This document shows, piece by piece, positions 1 through 7,225 of a stretch of 11,980 nt of DNA. The stretch covers positions 1 through 11,980 of the forward strand of contig JAJTHR010000114.1 in NCBI GenBank assembly GCA_021298935.1. The letters are read 5' to 3'. The position numbers were made by a program, and so were the translations under genes. Under the pieces are notes generated by a model. The model was given only the letters and a program-made list of their open reading frames with translations, was not told where the DNA came from and searched no databases. The DNA comes from Parachlamydia sp. (lineage in GTDB: Bacteria; Chlamydiota; Chlamydiia; Chlamydiales; Parachlamydiaceae). Numbering within the stretch: position 1 is the first letter of the stretch; each line of letters starts with the position of its first letter.

Positions 1-112
1 ATTTTTGGCGGCGAGATTTTATGTCCCAGTACATTGCGGAGATCGCAGCAAACTTGGATAAGTTTGCAAGATCGAGCAATGAGCTGGGACGCAAAAGATG
101 CCGATGAAAAAT
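1..112. repeat. Long imperfect inverted repeat (hairpin) at the window edge
   Basis: The two halves pair around a GGAT loop at 56-59. Paired blocks, outermost to innermost, are ATTTTT 1-6 with 107-112, CGGC 9-12 with 100-103, TTTT 17-20 with 93-96, GTCCCAG 23-29 with 84-90, CATTGC 32-37 with 76-81, GATC 41-44 with 70-73, and GCAAACTT 48-55 with 60-67. That is 39 paired bases per arm, interrupted by small mismatches and bulges. The left arm reaches base 1, so the repeat may extend outside the window. It could be a miniature inverted-repeat element, a structured RNA or an upstream control region. The same DNA is open in two frames from the edge (frame 1 to a stop at 208-210, frame 3 to a stop at 105-107), so the end of an upstream gene cannot be excluded. 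Confidence 0.6.
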
Positions 113-165
113 TTAAAGACCTATCCGCGCGTGGTATATCTAATCGGATATTAATTAAAACCTTT

Positions 166-184
166 TGGCACGAGAATTGCTTTT
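166..184 (+). promoter_or_regulatory. Sigma-54 (RpoN) promoter of the chaperone/699-residue protein unit
   Basis: The sequence TGGCACG-AGAA-TTGC followed by a T-run matches the sigma-54 consensus exactly. The -24 GG is at 167-168 and the -12 GC at 179-180, with the required ten bases between them. Transcription would start near 191-193, about 40 bases before the ATG at 232. Chlamydiae encode RpoN and an NtrC-type activator, so the site can be used. The long inverted repeat at 1-112 lies about 80-190 bases upstream of the start point, where an activator could bind, but no activator site was recognised. Confidence 0.8.
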
Positions 185-231
185 CTAAATTAAATTTCAA
201 ATTGATATAATTAAAGTAAAAGGAATTTAAT

Positions 232-765
232 ATGAATGCACAATTAAATGATATTAAAAGTTTTCTAGAAAACTATAAGTTTTATTGTGAAATTATCCCG
301 TCAACAGAAGAAATGCCTATCGATCAACTCGCTATCACTCTTGATCCCGACCGTGAAAATCGGCAACGACTGCTTGTCATTCGCTCCCAACCTCAGGATC
401 TTGCCCAAAACGACACTCTCTTAGACCTTCAATTAAAAGAAAAAACTTACCTCGAAATGCATTTTATTTCCACCTTGCCCTTTATTGTTGAAAAAAACTG
501 CTTCGACCAAACCGCCCGCCTGATTCTCTTATTAAATAAAGGAATGGAACTTCCGGGTTTTGAACTTAGCGAAGTGGATTCCCTCATTTTTTTCCGCCAT
601 TCCTTTCTCGTCCCTGAAGATGGCCTTGACGAAAGAATTCTCCTGTCGCTTGTCGGAATGGTCCAGATTGTGATGGATGCTTTTTATGAGCCGCTTGAAA
701 CGATCGCCACAGGGAAGGCTTCCCTTGAAGAGATTTATGAAGAAATTGCCCGATTATTTAAATAA
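232..765 (+). CDS. Small acidic protein, likely type III secretion chaperone (CesT/YbjN-like fold)
   Basis: This 177-residue acidic protein has no signal peptide or membrane segment and is probably cytoplasmic. The start is supported by AAAAGGA at 218-224, seven bases before the ATG. Its pattern is an N-terminal helix, alternating beta strands (about residues 30-88), a leucine-rich helix (95-103), a strand containing SLIFFRHSFLVP (117-128), and a long C-terminal helix (132-157). This resembles the small dimeric alpha/beta class of type III chaperones and the related YbjN family. The next gene starts nine bases after its stop and encodes a large protein with translocator-like architecture, the usual arrangement of chaperone followed by substrate. 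It sits under a consensus sigma-54 promoter. The chaperone role is inferred from fold impression, size, acidity and context; no diagnostic motif was found, so it could be an uncharacterised YbjN-type protein. Confidence 0.6.
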   Translation: MNAQLNDIKSFLENYKFYCEIIPSTEEMPIDQLAITLDPDRENRQRLLVIRSQPQDLAQNDTLLDLQLKEKTYLEMHFISTLPFIVEKNCFDQTARLILLLNKGMELPGFELSEVDSLIFFRHSFLVPEDGLDERILLSLVGMVQIVMDAFYEPLETIATGKASLEEIYEEIARLFK

Positions 766-774
766 GGATGGATT

Positions 775-2874
775 ATGAACCCAATTCAACCCATTTCTTC
801 GTCACCCTCGCCCTCCATTCATCAAACAGTGAGTCAACAAGCTGTTGCGGGCCAACTGCTTCCCCCTCGTCCGCAAAAAGGGCCGGAATTGACGCCGTCT
901 TATCAAGCCACCCAACTTGCCTCCTATTTCAAGGAGAGGGCCCGTTTACTGAATCAAGCCCAAACCGGCAAAAATCAGCTTGATCCGGCCGCAGCCAAAT
1001 TTCATGCAGAAGCCAAGAGTTTTCGATCTAAAGCAGCTTTCGCAGAAGGGTTGACTCAAGGGATGGAAATCAACGAGAAAGCCGAAAAGGCTTCCGGGAT
1101 AGCCCAAAAATTAGGCGCCACTATCAATTCAGAGGCGCATCATGCCCATGGCTACGGAAATATGGTGGGAAAGGAAGTTTATGCAGGCTTAACTTTTATG
1201 GGTGCCAAGTGGGAGTTGCGAAACCTGAAGGCGGAACGTGAAGGAATCATTGAAATAATGGACCAGCTAACACCTGATCACGAGGCAAAAAATGCACTGA
1301 CTACTCAAAAAATGCATCTGGACCAGCAGATCGCTAAGCAGGAGGAAGTGGCTGACAAAACCTGGATTTCCCTTCTGGGCACTCATATCGAAAATAGTAT
1401 CTCCGCGATTTTAATCATCCTTAGCCATTCGACAGATGCGGCAGCCAAAACCGCGGCCGTTTCTGGAGGCGCAGCTATGGCGGGAGTGGGTATGATTACA
1501 AGCGGAGTAGGACTCATTAGTAAAGTCAAAGAGCATCGCAGCCTTAAAGATGACCTGGTGAAATTGGAAAGGATTCCAGAGAGCCACCCCAATCCAAAAG
1601 TAGCAAATGCGATTGGCGCCATTAAAACAGCGGCCATCGATCGGACTGCCCATTTTCAGGCTAGAGAAATTCGTTTAGGGATATTTAATAACGCTTTTTC
1701 AGCTTGTCAAAGCGCTATAGCAATGAGTGTATCGATCACCGCTGCTGTCGGAGCCTCTATTGGATCCATGGGTATTGCCCTTCCCATCATTTCCGGTGTC
1801 GGGCTTGCCGTTTGGGGAGGAGTGACAGTTTACCAGCACCGCCATACTGTGGCGAGAGGACTGAAAGGAATGCTGGATAGTAACAGGAACCCCCTTTCGC
1901 TTGAAAGGAATTTAAGATTTCGTCAATGGCGCCGCTCTTCAGAACTAAAAGGAATATTTAAAAATTTAGAGAAGCTTTCGGCAGCCTATGTTAGAGCCAA
2001 CCCGGGTGAAAAGAAAACTTTGAACAGTGAGATTAAACAGCTTTCCTCACGCGCCGTCGAGCTGAAAGGCGAACTGCAAGATATTCGCTATAAAAGGGCC
2101 GCCCAATCACTGAAAGACCGCACAGGCAGCCTGGCGCATGCGACTAAGCATCGCAAGGGGGCCATCAGCAATGCTTTAGAAAAAATTGATAAGGAACTCG
2201 CTTCGTACAACAAAGCTTTGGACGAAATCAACCAAACCCCTTTGGATACTTATAAAAAAGTGCATGCCAAGGGCTTGGAAAAGGCTGAGAAAAAAATGGA
2301 GCAGTTCGATGCTGAACTTGCCAAACTGCAAACTCCTACTCTCAAGCTCAAAGAACAAATGCAGAATCTTGTGGAAAAGCAACTTGGAGCGAAAAAAGAT
2401 GCTTACAACCAAATTCCTGCCTCCGATACAACGAAAATGCAAGCGGCTCAAACCGAAATCACTCAGCTCAACGCTTACCTGGCCGATATTGATAGCCGCA
2501 TTCAGGTGGAAATGGATCGCCTGGCTCAAATGAAAGACAACTTGCAAAAAGAAATCGACCGCATGAAAAACCCGACCAATCAAGATATTCAAAACTTTAA
2601 TTACTCCCTGACAGTCGAAAAAGCTCAATTGGAAATCGAAAAACAACTCCTTTTATCAAGGAGCCCAGCAAGTGCACAGGCCGGCCAAACGTCTGCAGAA
2701 GAACTTTCTATAGCCATTGAACAATTAAGCGATGACGAAATCAATGATTTTGTTCCCCATCTACAAACCCTCTTTCCCGGCTTAGGAATCAAGGATTTAG
2801 ATAGCAGCCAGAATCGAAAGCTTTATATTAAAACACAATTGAACCAGGCGATTGCTAAAAACACACTTTTTTAA
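775..2874 (+). CDS. 699-residue protein with two hydrophobic regions and long coiled coil; candidate type III secreted translocator/effector
   Basis: I do not recognise a named family. AAGGA at 764-768, six bases before the ATG, supports this start over the out-of-frame ATG at 768. The N-terminus (residues 1-45) is rich in Ser, Pro and Gln and lacks a Sec signal, as is common in type III substrates. Residues 50-110 and 145-195 are charged and helical. Two long small-residue hydrophobic regions follow, about 207-249 and 306-352, the second ending in an Ile/Gly/Val-rich segment. Residues 380-445 and 465-625 are strongly charged, Gln/Lys/Glu-rich helix that should form coiled coil. The C-terminal 60 residues look like a small separate domain. 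Two hydrophobic hairpins plus coiled coil is the architecture of YopB/IpaB/CopB translocators, but also of chlamydial inclusion-membrane and other effectors. The secreted role is inference. Confidence 0.65.
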   Translation: MNPIQPISSSPSPSIHQTVSQQAVAGQLLPPRPQKGPELTPSYQATQLASYFKERARLLNQAQTGKNQLDPAAAKFHAEAKSFRSKAAFAEGLTQGMEINEKAEKASGIAQKLGATINSEAHHAHGYGNMVGKEVYAGLTFMGAKWELRNLKAEREGIIEIMDQLTPDHEAKNALTTQKMHLDQQIAKQEEVADKTWISLLGTHIENSISAILIILSHSTDAAAKTAAVSGGAAMAGVGMITSGVGLISKVKEHRSLKDDLVKLERIPESHPNPKVANAIGAIKTAAIDRTAHFQAREIRLGIFNNAFSACQSAIAMSVSITAAVGASIGSMGIALPIISGVGLAVWGGVTVYQHRHTVARGLKGMLDSNRNPLSLERNLRFRQWRRSSELKGIFKNLEKLSAAYVRANPGEKKTLNSEIKQLSSRAVELKGELQDIRYKRAAQSLKDRTGSLAHATKHRKGAISNALEKIDKELASYNKALDEINQTPLDTYKKVHAKGLEKAEKKMEQFDAELAKLQTPTLKLKEQMQNLVEKQLGAKKDAYNQIPASDTTKMQAAQTEITQLNAYLADIDSRIQVEMDRLAQMKDNLQKEIDRMKNPTNQDIQNFNYSLTVEKAQLEIEKQLLLSRSPASAQAGQTSAEELSIAIEQLSDDEINDFVPHLQTLFPGLGIKDLDSSQNRKLYIKTQLNQAIAKNTLF

Positions 2875-2878
2875 AATT

Positions 2879-2897
2879 AAACCTTTACAGGTTTTTT
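2879..2897 (+). terminator. Weak rho-independent terminator after the 699-residue gene
   Basis: AAACCT (2879-2884) and AGGTTT (2889-2894) form a six-base-pair stem around a TTAC loop. T residues run to 2897. It begins five bases after the TAA at 2872-2874. The stem has only two G-C pairs, so termination would be modest. Confidence 0.45.
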
Positions 2898-2955
2898 CCA
2901 AATTGCAGGTTTTCAGGCAGTTAAATGGGCAGGCTATTTTTTCTAATAATATTGC

Positions 2956-2984
2956 TTGCCCCTTAAGACTTCTCATGCTAGATT
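2956..2984 (+). promoter_or_regulatory. Possible housekeeping (sigma-66/70-type) promoter for dnaA-corA
   Basis: In the 180-base gap before dnaA, TTGCCC (2956-2961) and TAGATT (2979-2984) are separated by 17 bases. A TG one base upstream of the -10 (2976-2977) makes it an extended -10. Both hexamers match the consensus at four of six positions. The transcript would have a leader of about 60 bases. Nothing else firm is seen in the gap apart from the terminator and a DnaA-box-like site at 3011-3019. Confidence 0.3.
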
Positions 2985-3054
2985 CTTTGCTAAACGCCTC
3001 CAGACCTTATTGTGGAAACGTTGTTCATAACTTTTTTTAGGACATCAGTAAACT

Positions 3055-4392
3055 ATGCTAGCTTGCGACACCAAAGATGCTTGGGCTCACTTCCTTCAAT
3101 TTGTCAAAACAAAGTGTTCGCCGACTGCTTTCGGCAATTGGCTCGCCCCCATTCAGGTTGTTGAAGCAAAAGAGGATGAAGTCACTCTTGAAATCCCCAA
3201 TATCTTTGTCCAGGAGTACCTCCTTTCAAATTACAAAAAAGATTTATGCGCCTTTCTACCGGTAAATGCAGAGGGAAATCCGGCCATTCAATTTGTTTTG
3301 GCTCCTCCGCCTAAAAAAACGACGCCTTCCTTTACAGCCCCTGCCCAGCGCACAATCGAATCGGACGGCCATGAAGTCAAACTGAATAATAATTACCGTT
3401 TTGAAAATTTTATCGAGGGGCCGACCAATCAATTTGTCAAATCGGCGGCGATGGGTGTCGCCCACCGGCCGGGAAATTGTTATAATCCTTTATTTATACA
3501 TGGCGGTGTGGGCCTGGGTAAAACGCATATTTTGCACAGCATCGGGCATCATATTCGTGAGAATAACAAAAAGCTTAAAATTCAATGTATCACAACCGAA
3601 GCCTTTATCAATGATTTAGTCGATGCCCTTAGAAGCAAATCAGTTGATAAAATGAAACGTTTTTACCGCTCGGAAATTGACGTCCTGCTTGTGGATGATA
3701 TCCAATTTTTGCAAAACCGTCTGAATTTTGAAGAGGAATTGTCTTATACCTTCGAGGCATTAAAGAACAAAGGGGCACAAATTGTCATCACAAGCGACAA
3801 GCCCCCCTCCCTCCTCAAGCTTTCCGAAAGAACCATCGGCAAAATGGAAGGGGGTCTTGTGGCCCACATGGGAGTGCCCGAATTAGAGACTCGTGTAGCC
3901 ATTTTGCAATATAAAGCGGAACAAAAAGGGTTGCATATTCCCCACAAAGTCGCTTTTTTTATTGCCGAACATATCCATAATAACGTGCGTCAGCTGGAAG
4001 GAGCCATCAACAGGCTCAGCGCCCATTGCCGCCTGCTGGATCTCAATATCACAGAAGAGCTCGTCTCAAAAGCGTTGCGTGAAATGCTGCAGCATGCACC
4101 GCGAGAAAGAATATCGGTCGAACAAATTTTAAAGAGCGTGGCTGCTGTTTTCCAGGTCCGAGTCAGCGACCTAAGAGGTTCAACGCGCACAAAAGACATC
4201 GCCCTTCCCCGCCAGGTTGCCATGTATTTGGCAAAAGAGATGATCAATGAGTCGCTGATCATGCTTGGCGCCTCGTTTGGCAAAACCCATTCAACCATTT
4301 TGCATGCCTGCAAAAATATCGAGAAAAAAGTTGCAAGCGACGAAACGCTGCGTCGACAAATCGGCATGGTGCGCCGCAATATTGAAGCCTGA
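3055..4392 (+). CDS. dnaA: Chromosomal replication initiator DnaA (chlamydial DnaA1 type)
   Basis: ATP-dependent initiator that binds DnaA boxes and opens the origin. At 445 residues it is full length. Domain I is residues 1-80 (W10, WLAPI at 29-33), followed by a short linker to about 110. The AAA+ domain has Walker [10 protein letters not shown] (150-158, K156), Walker B LLVDDIQF (211-218, D214/D215), sensor 1 IVITSDKPP (243-251), and sensor 2 within [13 protein letters not shown] (309-321, R312). Domain IV carries [12 protein letters not shown] (384-395) and [11 protein letters not shown] (408-418). Two departures stand out. The arginine-finger position of box VII is lysine (K263, in [11 protein letters not shown]). 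The usual FGGRDHTT signature is one residue shorter and lacks its Asp; from memory, chlamydial DnaA1 shares that shortening. AGGA at 3039-3042 is twelve bases before the ATG, a long spacing. The stop overlaps the corA start. Confidence 0.97.
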   Translation: MLACDTKDAWAHFLQFVKTKCSPTAFGNWLAPIQVVEAKEDEVTLEIPNIFVQEYLLSNYKKDLCAFLPVNAEGNPAIQFVLAPPPKKTTPSFTAPAQRTIESDGHEVKLNNNYRFENFIEGPTNQFVKSAAMGVAHRPGNCYNPLFIHGGVGLGKTHILHSIGHHIRENNKKLKIQCITTEAFINDLVDALRSKSVDKMKRFYRSEIDVLLVDDIQFLQNRLNFEEELSYTFEALKNKGAQIVITSDKPPSLLKLSERTIGKMEGGLVAHMGVPELETRVAILQYKAEQKGLHIPHKVAFFIAEHIHNNVRQLEGAINRLSAHCRLLDLNITEELVSKALREMLQHAPRERISVEQILKSVAAVFQVRVSDLRGSTRTKDIALPRQVAMYLAKEMINESLIMLGASFGKTHSTILHACKNIEKKVASDETLRRQIGMVRRNIEA

Positions 4393-5453
4393 TGCGCGAG
4401 CACCTTAAAAGCCGAATCAAAAGAGCAGGTCTTCCACCCGGCACCCTCCTCCCAAACAATGGAAAAGGGGAAGGATTTAAAATATCGATAGTCGAGTATT
4501 CCCCGACGCTTCTCATTGAAAAAGAGGATGTGACGGTCAAGGAATGCATTGAATACATTGAAAAGCCCACCATGACCTGGATTCAAATTTATGGTGTCAA
4601 TGATCCGGCCATGATTGCCTCCATTGGAAGCCGTTTTAATTTGCATGCCCTTGTGATGGAAGATGTGTTAAGCACGTTTCAGCGTCCAAAACTGGACATT
4701 TATGATGAGCAAGTTTTTATCGTCGTCCGCTCGCTCGAATACGAAAAGCAAAAAAAAGAGCTGAAAGATGAGCAGGTAAGCATCATTTATGGGTCGAACT
4801 TTTTGATTTGCTTTTTAGAGCAGGATAAGGACATCTTTGCGCCGATCAAGGAGCGATTGAAGCAGCCCGGCAACCGTTTGTGCAAGCAGGGGCCCGATTA
4901 CCTTGCCTATAGCATGCTTGACATGATTGTAGACAATTATTTTGTTGTTTTGGAAAAAGTGGACGTCAATCTCGATCGTTTGGAAGAAGAGCTTGTACGC
5001 TCGCCCAAGTCTGACACCCTGATGCAAATCCAAAACCTGAAAAGGGAGATGGTTTTCTTACGCAAAGCCATTTGGCCCATGCGCGATGTCGTTAACCGCT
5101 TTCAACGCCTGGATCCTCCCCAGGTCTCCAACTTTACGCAACTCTTTTTACGTGACGTTTACGATCATACCATTCAGGCGATTGACATTGTGGAGGGATT
5201 TAGGGACGTGGCAAGCGGCATGCTTGACATCTACCTATCGAATATTAATATCCGCACCAATGACATCATGAAGGTGTTGACGGTTGTGTCGACAATATTT
5301 GTTCCCTTAACATTCATTACAAGTTTATATGGCATGAATTTCGAACACATGCCTGAGCTTCATAGCAAATGGGGCTATCCTTTGGTTTTGGGTATGATGT
5401 TTGGCGTGGCAAGCGTGATGCTTTATTTCTTTCATCGCAAAAAATGGCTTTAA
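4392..5453 (+). CDS. corA: CorA-type magnesium/cobalt channel
   Basis: Inner-membrane divalent cation channel that normally works as a pentamer and imports Mg2+, sometimes Co2+ or Ni2+. The 353 residues are typical for the Thermotoga-type CorA. Residues 1-180 form the cytoplasmic alpha/beta domain. A long stalk helix (about 181-295) contains charged stretches such as DRLEEELVR (195-203). TM1 is about 294-312, followed by the selectivity motif YGMN (313-316) in YGMNFEHMPE, and TM2 is about 328-347. A basic tail (HRKKWL) faces the cytoplasm. The ATG shares its A with the last base of the dnaA stop (TGATG), so translation is probably coupled to dnaA, and no separate promoter is visible. The GMN motif and two C-terminal membrane segments make the family assignment secure; ion preference cannot be read from sequence. 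Confidence 0.96.
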   Translation: MREHLKSRIKRAGLPPGTLLPNNGKGEGFKISIVEYSPTLLIEKEDVTVKECIEYIEKPTMTWIQIYGVNDPAMIASIGSRFNLHALVMEDVLSTFQRPKLDIYDEQVFIVVRSLEYEKQKKELKDEQVSIIYGSNFLICFLEQDKDIFAPIKERLKQPGNRLCKQGPDYLAYSMLDMIVDNYFVVLEKVDVNLDRLEEELVRSPKSDTLMQIQNLKREMVFLRKAIWPMRDVVNRFQRLDPPQVSNFTQLFLRDVYDHTIQAIDIVEGFRDVASGMLDIYLSNINIRTNDIMKVLTVVSTIFVPLTFITSLYGMNFEHMPELHSKWGYPLVLGMMFGVASVMLYFFHRKKWL

Positions 5454-5457
5454 TTTT

Positions 5458-5500
5458 TAGGAATAACAATCTTCAATATTCATCTATATCCTATTTTTTT
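5458..5500 (+). terminator. Possible terminator for dnaA-corA, lying in the convergent gene's 3' end
   Basis: TAGGA (5458-5462) pairs with TCCTA (5489-5493). The stem can extend by ATA/TAT past a one-base bulge, and seven T residues follow (5494-5500). The loop is long (about 20 bases), so this is a tentative call. It lies four bases after the corA stop and extends into the end of the minus-strand dehalogenase gene. Confidence 0.3.
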
Positions 5501-6343
5501 ATGCCATTTATAGAGCTCTTGGCCAATCAGAACCGGATTGTCTTCAGGCAAAAAATGAAAGCCTGGACCGATGTCCACTGTTGTCAAATTGTTTATGTTA
5601 TTTTTTGCCCACTCTACCATTTCAGGAGGTGTATTGCAGCCAGGCGTCGCATGAAATAAAATTTTTGGCGTTTGGCAAGACTGAAGGATGGGGCTATAGT
5701 CATTGACGATTTCAAAGACATCCAGGGGCTGCCCGTCAATGGGAAATTGTGTAGGGAACATCCACATAGGTTTTCTGGATTCCGGATCAAGAAAGGGTGT
5801 TTGATAAGCCTTCCATTCCGCATCACTTAAATGCCGGCCTAACACATTTTTTTGCATAGTGCTCAAAAAAGGATTGGAGCTTTTGATCAAGGCAGGCCCT
5901 TTCTCAGGATCGCGTAATGTGGTAAAGAAATCTTGAGCTTCAATGGGATAAAAATTTTCCATATGGGGAATAGGGCGAAAAAAGCTGCCCCCTTCCAGTA
6001 TTGCAAAGCCTTTAATATTTTCCAGATGATTTAATCCATAATAGAAGCCAAGCGCGTTTCCCCAATCATGCATCACAAGAGTAATGTTTTTCAGGTTCAA
6101 TTGTTCAATAAATTGGTTGACGTATTTGGCATGCGTGACGAAGCGGTAGTCAATGTCCGGATGATCGGATCGACCAAAACCAATTAAATCTAATGCAATG
6201 CACCGGCTGTCCATAAAGGGAATAATATTTCGCCACAAATACGATGATGTGGGATTGCCATGAAGAAATAGAATTGGATCAGTGGCAAGAGCGGTATCGA
6301 TATAGTGTAGCTTGTGTCCAAAAATAGTGATGAATTCAGACAT
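5480..6343 (-). CDS. Haloalkane dehalogenase (alpha/beta-hydrolase, HLD-II/DhaA-like)
   Basis: Cytoplasmic hydrolase predicted to convert haloalkanes to alcohol plus halide through an alkyl-enzyme ester. At 287 residues it is close to the usual length of about 290-300. The HGNPTSSYLW segment (29-38) carries the halide-binding Asn30. The nucleophile elbow VMHDWG (90-95) has Asp93 followed by the second halide-binding residue Trp94. Glu117 (ILEGG) is in the HLD-II position for the catalytic acid, and His263 lies in IGPGFHFLPEDNP (258-270), close to the DhaA version. The full catalytic set is present, which distinguishes it from epoxide hydrolases, where the residue after the nucleophile and the acid position differ. 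It is last in a minus-strand operon, overlapping the AlkD-like gene by eight bases. Substrate range cannot be predicted; activity on a non-halogenated ester is possible. Confidence 0.88.
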   Translation of the reverse strand: MSEFITIFGHKLHYIDTALATDPILFLHGNPTSSYLWRNIIPFMDSRCIALDLIGFGRSDHPDIDYRFVTHAKYVNQFIEQLNLKNITLVMHDWGNALGFYYGLNHLENIKGFAILEGGSFFRPIPHMENFYPIEAQDFFTTLRDPEKGPALIKSSNPFLSTMQKNVLGRHLSDAEWKAYQTPFLDPESRKPMWMFPTQFPIDGQPLDVFEIVNDYSPILQSCQTPKILFHATPGCNTPPEMVEWAKNNINNLTTVDIGPGFHFLPEDNPVLIGQELYKWHKKIGYR

Positions 6344-7001
6344 ACTTGCTGCCTTCTTTAATACTTAGGGGGCTTAACTGCAGCCGGTGCGATTCAATAA
6401 ATTCCCTGACTGCCTTAGGGTCTGTTTTTGAAAACTCCCTCAGGGCCCAGCCGATCGCTTTCCGAATAAAAAAATCGCGCTCATGCATCAACTTCGCACA
6501 ATAAGCAAAGAGTCTTTTGGAATCTGTTTGCTTTTTCCATCGCAATTGAAATAGAAGTGCCGCGCGTCGAATCCATAAATCATCATCTTGCACCCATTGA
6601 TCCATGACGTCAACAAGCATTGGTTGTTGAGCCACTAACGGACCGACCAGATTTGGAGCGATAGCGTCTACAGTATCCCACCATGATTTTTTTCGAATCA
6701 TCTCTGCATAGTGCTCCAGAATTTGAGGAGAAGCTTTTTTGCGAAAAGATTCTGCGGCATCAAGGGCTGCATATTGAAATTCACGCTGCTCCTTCATCCA
6801 TAAATCTTCAAGCAGCTGCCTGAGCTGAGTTTCATTTCCTATGGGGTGGGATTTAAACAGCGGTTTTTGCAACGCTTTTCTAAGGGGAGTGGGAAGGCCA
6901 TAAAAAGGAAAAAGATTGCGCATGTAGGCGCTTTTCCTTTCCGCCTGGACCTCATCAGCTCCTGAAATAAAAGCTTGCTCAAGTTCATGCACAAGCCTCA
7001 T
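6336..7001 (-). CDS. AlkD-like DNA alkylation repair protein (HEAT-like repeats)
   Basis: The AlkD family comprises DNA glycosylases made of stacked HEAT-like helices that excise positively charged N3- and N7-alkyl purines. The length (221) and all-helical pattern fit. Residues equivalent to those used by Bacillus cereus AlkD are visible: KSWWDTVD (105-112) supplies Trp108 and Asp112, LWIRRAALL (142-150) supplies the Arg (145 or 146), and FIRKAIGWALREF (178-190) supplies Trp185. The N-terminal YMRNLFPFYGLPTP (26-39) is also a family hallmark. The start is well supported: GGAGG lies seven bases upstream and the ATG shares one base with the preceding TAA (TAATG). It overlaps the dehalogenase gene by eight bases. 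Some AlkD relatives lack glycosylase activity, but the key residues suggest an active enzyme. Confidence 0.9.
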   Translation of the reverse strand: MRLVHELEQAFISGADEVQAERKSAYMRNLFPFYGLPTPLRKALQKPLFKSHPIGNETQLRQLLEDLWMKEQREFQYAALDAAESFRKKASPQILEHYAEMIRKKSWWDTVDAIAPNLVGPLVAQQPMLVDVMDQWVQDDDLWIRRAALLFQLRWKKQTDSKRLFAYCAKLMHERDFFIRKAIGWALREFSKTDPKAVREFIESHRLQLSPLSIKEGSKYV

Positions 7002-7225
7002 TATTGATCCTCCCAGGCTGGCTGCTTCGCAAGGACATCCTTGGCAATTTCTTCGGCTGCTCCCCTGTCCAACCCTTGCGAATGGACCAGGTAATCGGAC
7101 ATGCCATTCAAAATGTCTTGATAGGGCTTTAATCTCCCATTTTCATCTGTGCAAAACGCACAATACTGTTCATTTGAGCCATTTTCCAAGGCCATGCCGC
7201 ATGACCAACAAGAGGGACAAGTCAT
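7001..7225 (-). CDS. Small zinc-ribbon protein
   Basis: A 74-residue protein with CPSCWSCGM at the N-terminus (C3, C6, C9) and YCAFC (C22, C25). This matches the small 'putative zinc ribbon' family, in which a CxxCGM knuckle and a YCxxC knuckle bind one zinc. The remainder is a helical tail (residues 34-70). No biochemical role is known for the family; nucleic-acid or protein binding is a guess. In-frame ATGs also exist at 7237 and 7228, but GGAG (7232-7235) is six bases before the ATG at 7225, which also shares one base with the stop of the preceding small ORF (TGATG), so 7225 is preferred. Its TAA overlaps the AlkD start by one base. Confidence 0.8.
   Translation of the reverse strand: MTCPSCWSCGMALENGSNEQYCAFCTDENGRLKPYQDILNGMSDYLVHSQGLDRGAAEEIAKDVLAKQPAWEDQ

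Noticed and set aside
1..210. Possible 3' end of an upstream gene in frame 1 (69 open codons) or frame 3 (34 open codons to a stop at 105-107)
   Set aside because: No recognisable family in either frame, both cross the inverted repeat, and frame 1 runs through the sigma-54 promoter. Kept only as an alternative for the repeat.
2176..2646. 156-codon minus-strand frame within the 699-residue gene
   Set aside because: Its Phe/Leu/His-rich translation is the expected mirror of Lys/Glu/Gln-rich coiled-coil codons.
3990..4646. Long open frame (218 codons) antisense to the end of dnaA and the start of corA
   Set aside because: It lies opposite two securely identified genes, has low-complexity shadow-like composition and no family resemblance.
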